From Telmatobacter sp. DSM 110680 (lineage in GTDB: Bacteria; Acidobacteriota; Terriglobia; Terriglobales; Acidobacteriaceae), in NCBI RefSeq assembly GCF_039994875.1, contig NZ_CP121196.1, positions 1,984,001-2,048,000 on the forward strand: a stretch of 64,000 bases of DNA, in the 5' to 3' direction. Below are positions 18,178 through 28,007 of the stretch, one piece after another (position 1 is the stretch's first letter; each line of letters begins with the position of its first letter). The position numbers and the translations under genes are program-made. The notes beneath the pieces are model-generated. The model ran no database searches. It was not told the origin of the DNA and was given only the letters and a program-made list of their open reading frames with translations.

Positions 18178-21177
18178 CTAGGCTTCCGCGCCGTGGCACT
18201 TCTTGTATTTTTTGCCTGAGCCGCAGGGGCAAGGATCGTTGCGGCCGACTTTTTCTCCGGTGCGGCGTTGCGAGGCTTCTGTTCCGTTTCCTGCGCCGGC
18301 GCGGGTGGCGGCTTCGAGTTCACGCTGCTTCTTGCGGGCGAACTCCTTCTCCAACTGATCGATGGTGGTGGAGGGGGCACGCGTCGGGATCGTAATCTCG
18401 CGCGGTGGCTGTGCACCGTCGCGCAGGCTGGGCTGACGGTCGCCGTTAAGCGAGAGTTGGTCGGCGCTGGCCACGGGCGGCGCTGGCGGGACCACTCTGC
18501 GCGGCTCCGGAGGCGCATCAATCGGGCGGCCATCGGGGCCGAGAATTTGCATGCGGAAGAGGAAGCGAACGGTGTCTTCCTGGAAGCGCGCCATCATGGC
18601 TTCGAACATGTCGAAGGATTCGCGCTTGTAGGCCACCAGCGGATCCTGCTGCGCATAGCCGCGAAGACCGATGCCTTCCTTCAGGTGATCCATCGCGAGC
18701 AGGTGGTCTTTCCACAGACCGTCGATGACGCTGAGCATGACCATGCGCTCGTGATAACGCATCTGGGGCGCTGAGAGGATGTGCTCTTTCTGCTCGTACT
18801 GTTCCTTCAGCTTCTCGAAGATCGCGTCGCCTAGTTCGTGGCGCGCCAGTTCCTGAGGCTTGATATTGGCAGCAGCCAGACTGAGGCCGAACTGGCCGAC
18901 GAGCTTTTCATCCATGCCCTTGAGGTTCCACTGATCGGGATGTTTATCTTCCGGCGCAAATTCGTCGAGGATGCCGCTGAGAATTCCGCCTACATAGTCT
19001 TCCAAGATGAGCTCGCGCTGGTCGACGCCTTCGAGAAGCTGGCGACGGAGGCCATAGACCGCTTCGCGCTGCTTGTTCATCACGTCGTCGTATTCGAGCA
19101 GGTGTTTGCGCGATTCGAAGTTCTGCGACTCAACGGCTTTTTGTGCGGCCTCAATGCGATTCGAAATCATCTTCGACTCGATGGGAACGCCTTCTTCCAT
19201 ACCCAGCTTTTCAAGTAGGGTGCTGACCCACTGCTTGGCGAAGATGCGCATCAGGTCGTCTTCAAGCGAGAGGTAGAAGCGCGAGGCACCGGGATCACCT
19301 TGGCGGCCGGCGCGGCCACGGAGCTGATTGTCGATGCGGCGTGACTCGTGGCGTTCGGTGCCGAGGATGAAGAGGCCACCCTTGTCGATGACTTCTTCGT
19401 GTTCTTTCTGCGCGGCTTCGTTGTGAACGGAGAAAGTCGCATTCCAGTCTGGCTCGGAGACTTCAAACTCCTGTCCCTGGTAGTAGAAGCGCTGGAATCC
19501 GGCGGGAGCCATGGGGTTGATGGCACCTTCTGCGACGGAGAGCGCGCGGGCGCGGCCCTGCTTGACCATCTCCTGGCGCGCCATGAATTCGGGATTGCCG
19601 CCGAGGAGGATGTCGGTACCGCGGCCAGCCATGTTGGTGGCGATGGTGACCATGCCGAGACGACCGGCCTGGGCGACGAATTCAGCTTCGCGCTCGTGCT
19701 GCTTGGCGTTGAGCACTACGTGGCGAATGCCTTTGCGCTGCAGGATTGCGGAGAGACGCTCGGATTTTTCGATGGAGACGGTGCCGACCAGTACCGGCTG
19801 CTGCGTTTCGTGCAGGATTCCAATATCGTCGGCCGCAGCTTTGAATTTCTCTTTCTCGGTGCGGTAGACGACGTCGGCATTCTCTTTGCGGAGCATCGGC
19901 TTGTTGGTGGGGATGACGACGATTTCAAGCTTGTAGATCTTCTCGAATTCTGCGGCCTCGGTTTCGGCTGTGCCGGTCATGCCGCTGAGCTTTTTATAGA
20001 GGCGGAAGTAGTTTTGGAAGGTAATGGTCGCCAGGGTCTGGTCTTCCTTGCGGATGACGACGCCTTCCTTGGCCTCGATGGACTGATGCAATCCGTCGCT
20101 CCAGCGGCGGCCGGGCATAAGGCGACCGGTGAAGGTGTCGACGATGATGACTTCGCCGTCCTTGACCACGTAGTCCACATCGCGTTTGTAGAGAGAGTGG
20201 GCCTTGATGGCGGTTTCGACGTAGTGCTTGAGTTCCCAGTTTTCTGCGCTGGCGATGTTGTCGATGCCAAGAGCCTTCTCGATGGTGACCCAGCCTTCGT
20301 CTGTAACGCCGATTGTGCGGTGTTTTTCGTCGACGAAGTAATCGCCGGTAAAGGTTTTACCTTCGAGGCTGTCGATCTCTTCGCCAAGTTCGAGCACCGG
20401 AATGATCTTCTTCACACGGGCGTACTTGTCGGTGGTCTGGTCGGTTGGGCCGGAGATAATGAGCGGGGTGCGGGCTTCGTCAATGAGGATCGAGTCAACT
20501 TCGTCGACGATAGCGTAGTAGTGGCCGCGCTGCACGCAATCCTTGATTTCAAACTTCATGTTGTCGCGCAAGTAGTCGAAGCCGAATTCGTTATTGGTGC
20601 CGTAGGTGATATCGGCGGCGTAGGCGGCGCGGCGTTCGTCGTCACTGAGATCGTGGACAATGACGCCGACGGTGAGGCCGAGGAACTCGTAGATTTTGCC
20701 CATCCATTCGGCGTCGCGCTTGGCGAGGTAGTCGTTGACGGTGACTACGTGGACGCCGTGGCCGGCGAGCGCGTTGAGATAACAGGCGAGAGTGGCGACG
20801 AGGGTTTTGCCTTCGCCGGTCTTCATTTCGCTGATCTTGCCCTGATGAAGGACCATGCCGCCGATGAGCTGTACGTCGAAATGGCGCATGTGTACGGCAC
20901 GCCAGCCGGCTTCGCGGACTACGGCGAAGGCTTCCGGCAGAATCTCGTCGAGAGCGGCGCGTTCGGCTGTCTTAATTTCTTCGGGATCGGTGAGGTTTTG
21001 AAGCTTGGCGGCGATGCGTGCGCGGAAGTCAAAGGTCTTGGCCCGAAGTTGTTCATCTGAAAGTTTTTCCATCTCGGGCTCAAAGGTGCCGATCTGGGAA
21101 ACAACGGGAAGCAGTTTTTTGATCGCCCGCTCGTTGGCGGTGCCGAATACTTTTGTGAGTGCCTTATCGAAAAACAC
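18178..21177 (-). CDS. secA: Preprotein translocase ATPase SecA
   Basis: The motor ATPase that pushes unfolded preproteins through SecYEG. 999 residues from the GTG at 21177, slightly longer than E. coli SecA. Visible parts: helicase motif [15 protein letters not shown] (Walker A), [16 protein letters not shown] (Walker B region), the [15 protein letters not shown] helicase motif, [11 protein letters not shown], the scaffold domain, and the zinc-binding SEC-C tail [24 protein letters not shown] at 21177 is preferred because GGAG lies 7 bases before it; ATG at 21210 would add 11 residues without family character. The C-terminal linker is long and proline-rich. Confidence 0.96.
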   Translation of the reverse strand: MFFDKALTKVFGTANERAIKKLLPVVSQIGTFEPEMEKLSDEQLRAKTFDFRARIAAKLQNLTDPEEIKTAERAALDEILPEAFAVVREAGWRAVHMRHFDVQLIGGMVLHQGKISEMKTGEGKTLVATLACYLNALAGHGVHVVTVNDYLAKRDAEWMGKIYEFLGLTVGVIVHDLSDDERRAAYAADITYGTNNEFGFDYLRDNMKFEIKDCVQRGHYYAIVDEVDSILIDEARTPLIISGPTDQTTDKYARVKKIIPVLELGEEIDSLEGKTFTGDYFVDEKHRTIGVTDEGWVTIEKALGIDNIASAENWELKHYVETAIKAHSLYKRDVDYVVKDGEVIIVDTFTGRLMPGRRWSDGLHQSIEAKEGVVIRKEDQTLATITFQNYFRLYKKLSGMTGTAETEAAEFEKIYKLEIVVIPTNKPMLRKENADVVYRTEKEKFKAAADDIGILHETQQPVLVGTVSIEKSERLSAILQRKGIRHVVLNAKQHEREAEFVAQAGRLGMVTIATNMAGRGTDILLGGNPEFMARQEMVKQGRARALSVAEGAINPMAPAGFQRFYYQGQEFEVSEPDWNATFSVHNEAAQKEHEEVIDKGGLFILGTERHESRRIDNQLRGRAGRQGDPGASRFYLSLEDDLMRIFAKQWVSTLLEKLGMEEGVPIESKMISNRIEAAQKAVESQNFESRKHLLEYDDVMNKQREAVYGLRRQLLEGVDQRELILEDYVGGILSGILDEFAPEDKHPDQWNLKGMDEKLVGQFGLSLAAANIKPQELARHELGDAIFEKLKEQYEQKEHILSAPQMRYHERMVMLSVIDGLWKDHLLAMDHLKEGIGLRGYAQQDPLVAYKRESFDMFEAMMARFQEDTVRFLFRMQILGPDGRPIDAPPEPRRVVPPAPPVASADQLSLNGDRQPSLRDGAQPPREITIPTRAPSTTIDQLEKEFARKKQRELEAATRAGAGNGTEASQRRTGEKVGRNDPCPCGSGKKYKKCHGAEA

Positions 21178-21282
21178 GTTCAATCTCCAGTTAACCGGTG
21201 TTGAAGCCAAGAATCTGCAGCGGAGGGAACGGGCGATGTTCGAATGATTTGGCCGCCGATCAACGCTGCGCAGGCGCGAAGG

Positions 21283-21669
21283 TCAGACGGAGAGGGGTGG
21301 AGGCCGCTGGAATGAAGCGGGGAGGAGCGGGGGCGCAGGGGGCCGGCTGATGCCTCGAATGAAAGCTGCAGAGACAAGGGTAAGGGGCGACACCAGACCG
21401 ATGAAGAAGACCGGGAGTATTGCCATCCACACGCCGATACTTGCGTTGCGCGATATGGCCCTGATCCGGCGGGCTGATCCTGCAGGCGCATAACGAGAGA
21501 CGGGCCTTACTGCGGAATGCTGACTCTGGCTTTTGGCGAGGAACTCGAGGACCGGATGTGCGTAGGCTTTGGCACTTTGCAGGCCTGCTTCGGCACGGGC
21601 GGCTGATGTGAACGCGATCGCAGCGATCGCCACCCACATCCACGCGCTTCTATTTCGAGATCCTGACAT
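21283..21669 (-). CDS. Small membrane protein, hypothetical
   Basis: 128 residues. An N-terminal signal-like helix (MWVAIAAIAFTSAARA) is followed by a polar stretch and one strong transmembrane segment VWMAILPVFFIGLVSPLTLV. It ends in PASFQRPPPLSV. The GAGG ribosome binding site fits the ATG at 21669. The second half is clearly related to the small protein at 22194-22454 (WMALLPAFFVGLLVPFSLL and a PSFQRPPP ending), so the two are paralogs around a third small membrane gene. Function unknown; no family recognised. Confidence 0.6.
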   Translation of the reverse strand: MSGSRNRSAWMWVAIAAIAFTSAARAEAGLQSAKAYAHPVLEFLAKSQSQHSAVRPVSRYAPAGSARRIRAISRNASIGVWMAILPVFFIGLVSPLTLVSAAFIRGISRPPAPPLLPASFQRPPPLSV

Positions 21670-21732
21670 GCTGAGTTTCCTCTTCTATTGTGTCATAGAT
21701 GCAACTTGGATGGGCTTTGGCGAGGCCAATTC

Positions 21733-22089
21733 TCAATCACGTTTCACGATCAGGCGGTCGACCTGTTCGCCCCGACGGATTCGGCGCAATTGGCGTAAGA
21801 GGTGCCGGGCGGGCGTGTCGGGGTCGCCATTGTCGTCTTCGTCAGCGTCTTCCACCTGGCGTTGCTGCGCCTCGATGGCGTAGTGAATACGCGGTCGGTA
21901 AATGAGGGTCAAGCCGAGAATCACCGTCCCAAGTCCCGCGGAGGACGGGGACAACCTTGGCCTGCGTTTTCCCAATTTTCGATTGCCCCACCATGGCACG
22001 CGGAACAGGTAGTAGTAAGCCAGGATCACCAGAATCGCCAGAAACGGCGATCCCATAGCAAGCGCAGCAACTGCACTCAAAGCATCCAT
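21733..22089 (-). CDS. Small membrane protein, hypothetical
   Basis: 118 residues, start supported by GGAGG about 8 bases before ATG 22089. Transmembrane helices lie at about residues 10-30 (MGSPFLAILVILAYYYLFRV) and 50-65 (GLGTVILGLTLIYRP). A charged C-terminal tail is rich in D/E and R. Related small proteins with a C-terminal RRxRRGEQxDRLIVKRD-like tail are common beside anti-sigma or sensor genes in acidobacteria, but no such gene is adjacent here. It sits between two paralogous small membrane proteins on the same strand, suggesting one operon. Function unknown. Confidence 0.6.
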   Translation of the reverse strand: MDALSAVAALAMGSPFLAILVILAYYYLFRVPWWGNRKLGKRRPRLSPSSAGLGTVILGLTLIYRPRIHYAIEAQQRQVEDADEDDNGDPDTPARHLLRQLRRIRRGEQVDRLIVKRD

Positions 22090-22193
22090 AAAAGTGCCTC
22101 CGACGTGCGGCAGAACTTCGCGATCGGTGGACCACAGAGACAACTGCGGCGCGAACCGCAAGGTCCCTGTGGTGTGTTAACCGATTGAAGGAT

Positions 22194-22454
22194 TTAAGCG
22201 AGTCGGAATGGCGGGGGGCGCTGGAAGGAGGGAGCCAGCGATGGTGCCTCGTGCATGTGGCCGAGGGAAAGAACCGGCAGCATAGGGAGCAGGCTGAACG
22301 GGACCAGCAGCCCGACGAAGAACGCGGGAAGCAGCGCCATCCAAGCGGGGGCGTCCGTGGTCTGGCCGTGAGGGATGAGGAGCGCAAGGACGGCGATTGC
22401 GATCGCGGCGACCGCTATCCAGAACCAAGCGCGTTGATGGCGAAATAGATTCAT
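22194..22454 (-). CDS. Small membrane protein, paralog of the 21283-21669 gene
   Basis: 86 residues with two hydrophobic helices: FWIAVAAIAIAVLALLIP and WMALLPAFFVGLLVPFSLLPML. The ending is PSFQRPPPFRLA. The second helix and the ending match the gene at 21283-21669. The start at 22454 was picked because the helix begins directly after it; the ribosome binding site is poor. First of three small membrane genes in a row on the minus strand. Function unknown. Confidence 0.5.
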   Translation of the reverse strand: MNLFRHQRAWFWIAVAAIAIAVLALLIPHGQTTDAPAWMALLPAFFVGLLVPFSLLPMLPVLSLGHMHEAPSLAPSFQRPPPFRLA

Positions 22455-22833
22455 GCGGGAAACGCCGCTGCCCGAAGTATAGCAATGGTTGCCAGTTCGG
22501 AGCTCCAAGCTCTTCGTCCACGGTTTGGCGCTTCGGTCGAAGACGCAGCAGTTAGAACTTTTCATCTTTTCATGCAGAAAGCGAAGAAGAAACGAAATGC
22601 TGCGGCCAAAAACCATACAAACTTTTTGTGGAAAACTGCAAATTCAGGGAGGGGGGTGGGGGTACCCCGATAGCTCCCATGGAGGTTTTCGTTAACCGAA
22701 ATTCGGTTCTTTCCGATTGGAGTTAAACCGTCAATGCAATTGTGCACCGAAGACTCGAAATTATCTGCAAAGTCCGGCAACGATTTTGGAATCGTTGGTG
22801 AGGAGCCGGAATCCACTGATGCGGAGGGGTTTG
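22455..22833. other. Intergenic region before DinB gene
   Basis: No gene is recognised. The region contains a G-rich run with GGTACCCC near 22650-22670. It also has a perfect inverted repeat AACCGAA-A-TTCGGTT at 22694-22708, about 125 bp before the DinB-family start, a possible operator. Confidence 0.35.
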
Positions 22834-23316
22834 ATGGCTGATCGGGGCAATGCTGCTTTGAGGGAACACGTTGTGAACCTATTGACAGGCGGTCATGCGC
22901 ACGCCACGTTCGAGCAGGCGGTGAAGGGACTGCCGGTGGAGATGCGGGGCAAGGTGCCGAAGGGCGCCGAACACTCGCCATGGCAGTTGCTTGAGCATCT
23001 GCGGCTTGCGCAGTGGGACATTCTGGATTTTTCACGAAATGCGAAATACAAAACGATGAAGTGGCCCGATGACTATTGGCCGAAGGAGAAGGCTCCCGCC
23101 GACGAGAAGGCGTGGGACAAAAGCGTGCGGGCGTTCAAGAAAGATTTGAAGGAGATGGTCGCGCTGGTCTCGGACGAGAAGACGGATTTGTTCGCGAAGA
23201 TTCCGCATGGCGACGGGCAGACGATTCTGCGCGAGGCGCTGCTGGTGGCGGATCACAATGCTTATCACGTAGGACAACTTGTGCTGGTGCGGAAGATGCT
23301 GGGAGCGTGGGAGTAA
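22834..23316 (+). CDS. DinB-superfamily protein (putative metal-dependent thiol transferase fold)
   Basis: 160 residues with the four-helix DinB/YfiT pattern. The likely metal His residues are in SPWQLLEHLRLAQWD and VADHNAYHVGQLVLVRK. Family members include bacillithiol or mycothiol-dependent transferases and DNA damage-induced DinB of Bacillus, unrelated to the E. coli polymerase of that name. The start at 22834 is set by GGAGGGG directly upstream; an open frame to 22717 exists but lacks such a site. Monocistronic as far as can be seen. Confidence 0.8.
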   Translation: MADRGNAALREHVVNLLTGGHAHATFEQAVKGLPVEMRGKVPKGAEHSPWQLLEHLRLAQWDILDFSRNAKYKTMKWPDDYWPKEKAPADEKAWDKSVRAFKKDLKEMVALVSDEKTDLFAKIPHGDGQTILREALLVADHNAYHVGQLVLVRKMLGAWE

Positions 23317-23363
23317 CGAGCCAGACTTCTTAGGTTTTTTTCCACCGGAACACTCAGCGCTGA

Positions 23364-24077
23364 TTAGCTCGGCGGATCGCTAGCGAAACTGATCACGGGT
23401 GGGTACGATTGGTTCACGGCGAGGGCGTTGAAAACGTGCGTGGCATTCGTGGGTACGAGGAAGTCGAGAATGTTTCCCGTATTGACTTCACGGAGAATGA
23501 AGGCATAGCCGGCTTGTCCGAGGTTCGGCTGGGACTGGAAATCTGGCACTTCAACCGTGAATTCTCCGCTTTCTGATGGCACGACGGCAGAGACCGTGAT
23601 GGCTGGAATGGCACCGTCGAAAATTCCGAAGAACGGGAGCGCCCAATCGGCCTGATAGGTAACTTCCACCTTGGCGGTCTTTCCTGGATCGATGGTAAAA
23701 GGCTGGATCTGACCGCGAAGCGTGATCGTTTTAAGGGGTTTGCATTCGAGTTGCCGCCACATGGCGGTGCCTGCTGGAACGATGTCGAGTTTGATAATTT
23801 CGCAGCCGGGGAGGAATGCGATGACCTTGATTTTGTCGGCGGCCTTTCCGTCGACTGCGGCGGTGAAATCGATGGTCTGGCGATCGGGTTGCGGCTGTAT
23901 ATAAGATTCATTCCCTCCAAACGAACCGGTGAGGAAGTAACGGACCTCGACCTTTTCGGAAGGGAAGGCGCGTGGCAGATAGAGGGTGATCAGCGGGCCT
24001 TCTCGCAGCGTACCGCGCTGGGCAATCGCGGTCAGCGTACAGGCCAACAGCAGAGAAAAAGGAACAATTCGCTTCAT
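23364..24077 (-). CDS. Exported protein, hypothetical
   Basis: 237 residues with a clear signal peptide (MKRIVPFSLLLACTLTAIAQ). The rest is beta-rich with repeated short strands (VEVRYFLTGSFGG, ITLRGQIQPFTIDPGKTAKVEVTYQADWALPFFGIFDGAIP). Composition suggests a periplasmic or surface beta-sandwich. No family recognised. It lies behind the arsenic genes on the same strand but 76 bp away and divided from them by no obvious terminator; a functional link is not indicated. Confidence 0.65.
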   Translation of the reverse strand: MKRIVPFSLLLACTLTAIAQRGTLREGPLITLYLPRAFPSEKVEVRYFLTGSFGGNESYIQPQPDRQTIDFTAAVDGKAADKIKVIAFLPGCEIIKLDIVPAGTAMWRQLECKPLKTITLRGQIQPFTIDPGKTAKVEVTYQADWALPFFGIFDGAIPAITVSAVVPSESGEFTVEVPDFQSQPNLGQAGYAFILREVNTGNILDFLVPTNATHVFNALAVNQSYPPVISFASDPPS

Positions 24078-24153
24078 GAGGGCAGCCTGTTCATTCGACG
24101 TTGGTGTGGGCTGATCGTTTGCAAGCGATGGACCAAGGCTGTGGGTGAGATTC

Positions 24154-24564
24154 TCAGTTGATTAGTGCATCGAGATTTTCGCGCGCAAGCAACGTTTGCA
24201 CACGCGCACGGATCTCGTCGCGGATTTTGCGTACTTCTTCCATGGGCTGTCCCTTGGGATCGCGGAGGGGCCAGTCGTCGCGGTGGAGGCCGGGAACGTA
24301 AGGACAGTTGTCGCCGCAACCCATCGTGATGAGGAGTTGCGCTTGGCGGGCTAAATCCTCGCTGAGTTTTTGCGGTCTCGCGTTGCTGAGGTCGATGCCA
24401 ATCTCCTGCATAGCGGCCAGCACTTCCGGATGAACGCGCGGGCCGGGTTCGGTTCCCGCGGAGATGGCTTCAGCCCTGGATCGATCGGCGAGCTGATTGA
24501 AGAACGCGGCCGCCATCTGCGAGCGGCCGGCGTTGTGTACACAGGCAAAGATAACCTTGAACAA
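24154..24564 (-). CDS. arsC: Arsenate reductase, thioredoxin-coupled ArsC
   Basis: 136 residues of the low-molecular-weight phosphatase fold. It reduces arsenate to arsenite in the cytoplasm using a cascade of three cysteines. The phosphate-loop is ACVHNAGRSQM with nucleophile Cys8; the two resolving cysteines are in MGCGDNCPYVPG (Cys83, Cys87), placing it with the thioredoxin-coupled S. aureus/B. subtilis type, not the glutaredoxin type. The start is taken as TTG at 24564; it overlaps the end of arsM (24594 stop) by none, leaving 29 bp. No ATG start fits. Confidence 0.88.
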   Translation of the reverse strand: MFKVIFACVHNAGRSQMAAAFFNQLADRSRAEAISAGTEPGPRVHPEVLAAMQEIGIDLSNARPQKLSEDLARQAQLLITMGCGDNCPYVPGLHRDDWPLRDPKGQPMEEVRKIRDEIRARVQTLLARENLDALIN

Positions 24565-24593
24565 GTCGCGTCTCTCTTTACTTTGCCGTCGTT

Positions 24594-25532
24594 TCACGAA
24601 CAGCAGGTTGGACCACAGCAGGACCTTGCGGCAGTGGTGGATGGCTTGATGGCGTAGATCTTCACACTGGCGGCGGTCGCGTTGACGTCGTAGGTGGCGA
24701 GAAGCCTCTTCAATTGATCGTGCAGTGAGGAATCGGCGGGAGTGGAAGAGCAGCACGAAGTTTCGACTACTTGAAGTGGATTGATCGCGTTTGTGTTGTC
24801 TGCCCCATCCATGGCCGGTGAACAACAGCCAGACTGATTTTCGACCTTGGCGTAGGCGTTGAGGTCGGCGCCGCTGTCGACGATTTCAATGTGTTCGAAA
24901 CCTGCGGCGAGAAGGCCGCTGCGGTAGTCGTCGAAGCGGATGGCTCCGGCGATGCAGCCGACATAAGCGGCAACGCTCTTTGCGATGGCCTCGGGCAATT
25001 CGCGCTTCAATGCGATGTCGCTGACGGCGAGGCGGCCGCCGGGCTTAAGGACGCGGGCAATTTCGCGGAAGACGGCAGGCTTGTCGGGGGCGAGGTTGAG
25101 GACGCAGTTGGAAATGACGCAATCGACGGATGCGTCGGGAAGCGGAATTTTGTCGATGGTGGAGAGGTGGAATTCGACGTTGGTGTAGCCGCCGGATTTT
25201 GCATTGGCGCGGGCGCGATCGATCATGGCGGGCGTCATATCGATGCCAATGGCGCGGCCAGTTGGGCCGACCTGCTTCGATGCGAGAAAGACGTCGAGAC
25301 CGCCGCCGGAGCCGAGATCGACAACCACTTCACCGGCCCTGATGTGTGCCGTGGCAGTGGGATTTCCGCAGGAGAGGCCCATGTTGGCCTCCGCAGGGAT
25401 AGACGTGAGTTCTTCCGCGGTATAGCCGAAGGCCTCGGCTACTGCTTTGACGCCAGCGTCGTCGCTGGAGAGAGAACTTTCAGCAACGGCCGCATACTTT
25501 GATTTCACCGAGTCCAGAAGCTGTTCTGCCAT
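24594..25532 (-). CDS. arsM: Arsenite S-adenosylmethionine methyltransferase
   Basis: 312 residues. It methylates arsenite with SAM to volatile or less toxic organic forms. The SAM-binding motif is [20 protein letters not shown]. The three conserved arsenic-binding cysteines are Cys55 (MGLSCGNP), Cys143 (SNCVLNLAP) and Cys193 (YVGCIAGA). The C-terminal 75 residues carry extra cysteine pairs ([19 protein letters not shown]), an uncommon extension that may bind As(III). AAGGAG lies 7 bases before the ATG. Divergent from arsR; arsC follows on the same strand. Confidence 0.92.
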   Translation of the reverse strand: MAEQLLDSVKSKYAAVAESSLSSDDAGVKAVAEAFGYTAEELTSIPAEANMGLSCGNPTATAHIRAGEVVVDLGSGGGLDVFLASKQVGPTGRAIGIDMTPAMIDRARANAKSGGYTNVEFHLSTIDKIPLPDASVDCVISNCVLNLAPDKPAVFREIARVLKPGGRLAVSDIALKRELPEAIAKSVAAYVGCIAGAIRFDDYRSGLLAAGFEHIEIVDSGADLNAYAKVENQSGCCSPAMDGADNTNAINPLQVVETSCCSSTPADSSLHDQLKRLLATYDVNATAASVKIYAIKPSTTAARSCCGPTCCS

Positions 25533-25552
25533 GACATACTCCTTAGAAAAAC

Positions 25553-25606
25553 ATATTCACATAAGCGAATATATTCCTTGTCAACGTATTCGTCAAGGCG
25601 TATATA
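25553..25606. promoter_or_regulatory. Divergent arsM / arsR promoters with putative ArsR operator
   Basis: On the plus strand TTGTCA (25578-25583), 17 bases, TATATA (25601-25606) form a near-consensus promoter. Transcription would start at about the arsR ATG (25613), so arsR mRNA would be leaderless. The same bases read on the minus strand give TTGACA (25579-25584), a perfect -35 for arsM. A perfect 10-bp palindrome GAATATATTC (25567-25576) and a further inverted pair ATATTC/GAATAT (25553-25558, 25567-25572) overlap the arsM promoter and are the likely ArsR sites. Confidence 0.7.
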
Positions 25607-25612
25607 TAAAAC

Positions 25613-26032
25613 ATGGCGTCGAAATCATCGCAATTCAATATGGAGAGGTTCTTTCAAGCGCTGGGCGATAATACGCGGCTGCGCTTATTGAACCTGATGG
25701 GAGACCAGGAAATCTGTGTCTGTTATTTCGTGGAGATCCTGGCGCAGGGGCAGCCAAAGATTTCGAGGCACCTGGCGTACCTGCGCAATGCGGGCATCGT
25801 GCAAGCACGGCGCGAAGGGAAGTGGATGCACTATCGCATCGTGATGCCGCCGAATGCGGGTGCGACGCAGGTGTTGCGGCAGACGCTGGCATGGCTTGCG
25901 GAGGATCGTGCGATGCAGGCGGACAGGGCAACGCTGGCGAAGGCGTGCTGCGCGCCGGCGAAATTTGTGTCTCTACAAAGTGCTCCGCGGCCGGCCGCTG
26001 TGGATTGCGCAGTTGCTGCAGAGGCCAGGTGA
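25613..26032 (+). CDS. arsR: Arsenic-responsive repressor, ArsR/SmtB family
   Basis: 139 residues. A winged-helix repressor that leaves its operator when As(III) binds. The helix-turn-helix region spans [15 protein letters not shown] to [31 protein letters not shown]. The classic ArsR metal site is present as ICVCYFVE (Cys35, Cys37; E. coli has ELCVCDL). The C-terminal tail carries a further KACCAPAK pair. Its start sits at the predicted transcription start. The ACR3 gene follows after 2 bp. Confidence 0.93.
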   Translation: MASKSSQFNMERFFQALGDNTRLRLLNLMGDQEICVCYFVEILAQGQPKISRHLAYLRNAGIVQARREGKWMHYRIVMPPNAGATQVLRQTLAWLAEDRAMQADRATLAKACCAPAKFVSLQSAPRPAAVDCAVAAEAR

Positions 26033-26034
26033 TT

Positions 26035-27156
26035 ATGGCGAGCGCTCCTTATGCGCAAAGACAGATTTGCGCTCCGCTGGAGCGGAAGAAGCTTTCATTT
26101 CTCGATCGATTTCTTACACTATGGATTTTTCTGGCCATGGCGGTTGGAGTCGGGCTGGGGCATTTTGTGCCGGGCTCCGCCGCGTTTGTAAATCGTTTTC
26201 AGAGCGGGACGACCAATATTCCAATTGCCATCGGGCTGATCATCATGATGTTTCCGCCGCTGGCGAAGGTGCGCTACGAGAAGCTGGGCGAGGTCTTTCG
26301 CCGGAAGCGCGTGCTGGGGCTATCGCTGGTGCAGAACTGGGTGATTGGTCCGGCGCTGATGTTTGGGCTTGCCGTTGCTTTCCTGCGCGGAGAGCCAGCT
26401 TATATGCGCGGGCTGATTCTGATCGGCATTGCGCGCTGCATAGCGATGGTGCTGGTGTGGAATGAACTGGCGAATGGCGATACGGATTATGCGGCGGGAC
26501 TGGTCGCCATCAACAGCATGTTTCAAGTGCTGTTCTACAGCTTCTATGCGTGGGTGTTCATCACGGTGCTGCCGCGCTGGTTTGGTCTGCAGGGCAGTGT
26601 GGTCGATGTGAGCATCGTGCAGATTGCGAAGAGTGTTGGCATCTATCTTGGAATTCCTTTTGTTTCGGGAATGATTACACGTTTTGCGCTGATCCGGATG
26701 AAGGGCGAGGCGTGGTATCGCACGCGCTTTATTCCGCGCATTAGTCCGCTGACGCTGGTGGCGCTGCTGTTCACGATCCTGGTGATGTTTTCGCTGAAGG
26801 GCGATTTGATCGTGAGACTGCCGCTGGATGTGGTGCGCATTGCGATTCCGCTGGTGGTTTATTTCCTGATCATGTTCCTAGTGAGCTTTTGGATGGGAAA
26901 GCGGCTGGGTGCGAACTACGCACAATCGGCAACGCTGTCATTCACGGCGGCTGGGAACAACTTCGAACTCGCGATTGCGGTCGCGGTGGCAGTGTTCGGG
27001 TTGAATTCCGGTGAGGCTTTTGTAGGCGTGGTTGGGCCGCTCATTGAGGTTCCAGCACTAATTGGGCTGGTGAATGTTGCCTTCTGGATGCAGAGACGAT
27101 ATTTCAGTTCTGAGAGCGAGGACTTCTCAGTGCTTCCGATCGAAGATTCACTTTAG
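26035..27156 (+). CDS. acr3: Arsenite efflux transporter, ACR3 family
   Basis: 373 residues with ten membrane helices. It extrudes arsenite from the cytoplasm, driven by the proton gradient. The ACR3 signature [36 protein letters not shown] contains the essential Cys in helix 4; [38 protein letters not shown] is the second conserved block. The start at 26035 is 2 bp behind arsR, so translation is likely coupled. Often annotated arsB, though unrelated to E. coli ArsB. Confidence 0.93.
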   Translation: MASAPYAQRQICAPLERKKLSFLDRFLTLWIFLAMAVGVGLGHFVPGSAAFVNRFQSGTTNIPIAIGLIIMMFPPLAKVRYEKLGEVFRRKRVLGLSLVQNWVIGPALMFGLAVAFLRGEPAYMRGLILIGIARCIAMVLVWNELANGDTDYAAGLVAINSMFQVLFYSFYAWVFITVLPRWFGLQGSVVDVSIVQIAKSVGIYLGIPFVSGMITRFALIRMKGEAWYRTRFIPRISPLTLVALLFTILVMFSLKGDLIVRLPLDVVRIAIPLVVYFLIMFLVSFWMGKRLGANYAQSATLSFTAAGNNFELAIAVAVAVFGLNSGEAFVGVVGPLIEVPALIGLVNVAFWMQRRYFSSESEDFSVLPIEDSL

Positions 27157-27184
27157 CCGAGTTGCATTTGTTGCGATGGATTCT

Positions 27185-27916
27185 CTAATCCATCTTCATG
27201 CCGGGCATGGCGGAGTGGTCCATGTTGTCGTGGCCGTTGTCGTCATCGTCTACGGACCAGACTTTACGCGGATCGGATTCATAGGGATAAACGTGCACCA
27301 TCCAGCCGAGGACGTGCGGAAGAAACTTTCCGCCCGCGGCATCACACTCTTCCTGCGTGTGGATGGAGCCGAGCAATCCAAATTTGGCATTTGTTCCGAA
27401 GTAGGCAGCCAGTTGGCCGGCTGGCGCTTTGCAGAAATTTACATGTTGATGCCAGCGCGCAATGCTGAGGGGCACGCGTGCGTTGATCTCATCCTCGTTG
27501 GCGTCGACGCGATCGGTGTACATGACACCAATGAGTTTGTAGTCGCCCTCGGATGTCTTGCGGTAAAGAAGCGACGTAGGCTTGAGCGGATCGAAATGAT
27601 TCCGTGCGGCGATTCCGTTTGCGGCTTTGGTGAAGTGATACATGGGCTGGGGAATGTTGGGAAGGAAGATGCGATATCCGTCTGCGAGTGCTTGATGGTA
27701 GTCCTGGTACGGAGCCATGGCGGCCTTCGCAGCGTTGACGATCGCGTCGGCTTTTGCTTGATCGCCTGGCTGCTTTGCGCGAAGGGTTGTCATGTACATG
27801 TGTCCGGACATATGGGCCAAGCCTTGCGTGCTCCCGCTGGATTGCGCGAGGAGGGCACCGGCTGCGAAGGCAAGGGTGACGAAGAGAAAGACAGAACTAC
27901 GAAGACGCGAGGGCAT
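27185..27916 (-). CDS. Exported Met/His-rich protein, hypothetical (paralog of 52853-53632)
   Basis: 243 residues with a signal peptide (SSVFLFVTLAFAAGALLAQ). A conserved core runs from MSGHMYMTTLRAKQPGDQAKADAIV to GWMVHVYPYESDP and includes NHFDPLKPTSLLY, SIARWHQHVNFCKAP and KFGLLGSIHTQEECDAAGG. The tail is acidic and rich in His and Met (DDDDNGHDNMDHSAMPGMKMD), a composition seen in copper or silver binding tails. The second copy at 52853 has the Met-rich stretch at the opposite end. No family name recognised. GGAGG supports the start. Convergent with the ACR3 gene, 28 bp apart. Confidence 0.75.
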   Translation of the reverse strand: MPSRLRSSVFLFVTLAFAAGALLAQSSGSTQGLAHMSGHMYMTTLRAKQPGDQAKADAIVNAAKAAMAPYQDYHQALADGYRIFLPNIPQPMYHFTKAANGIAARNHFDPLKPTSLLYRKTSEGDYKLIGVMYTDRVDANEDEINARVPLSIARWHQHVNFCKAPAGQLAAYFGTNAKFGLLGSIHTQEECDAAGGKFLPHVLGWMVHVYPYESDPRKVWSVDDDDNGHDNMDHSAMPGMKMD

Positions 27917-28007
27917 AGACGACCTCCGATACGAGCCCTGGGGATGCTCGAATTCTCTATACGTTCTGACGGCGAGTTTAGTTCTGTGATTACCGGGACA
28001 GGCCGGT

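Noticed and set aside
19348..21060. Very long open frame on the plus strand opposite secA (about 570 codons)
   Set aside because: It is the antisense shadow of a high-GC coding sequence; it has no ribosome binding site, and its composition follows the third codon positions of secA.
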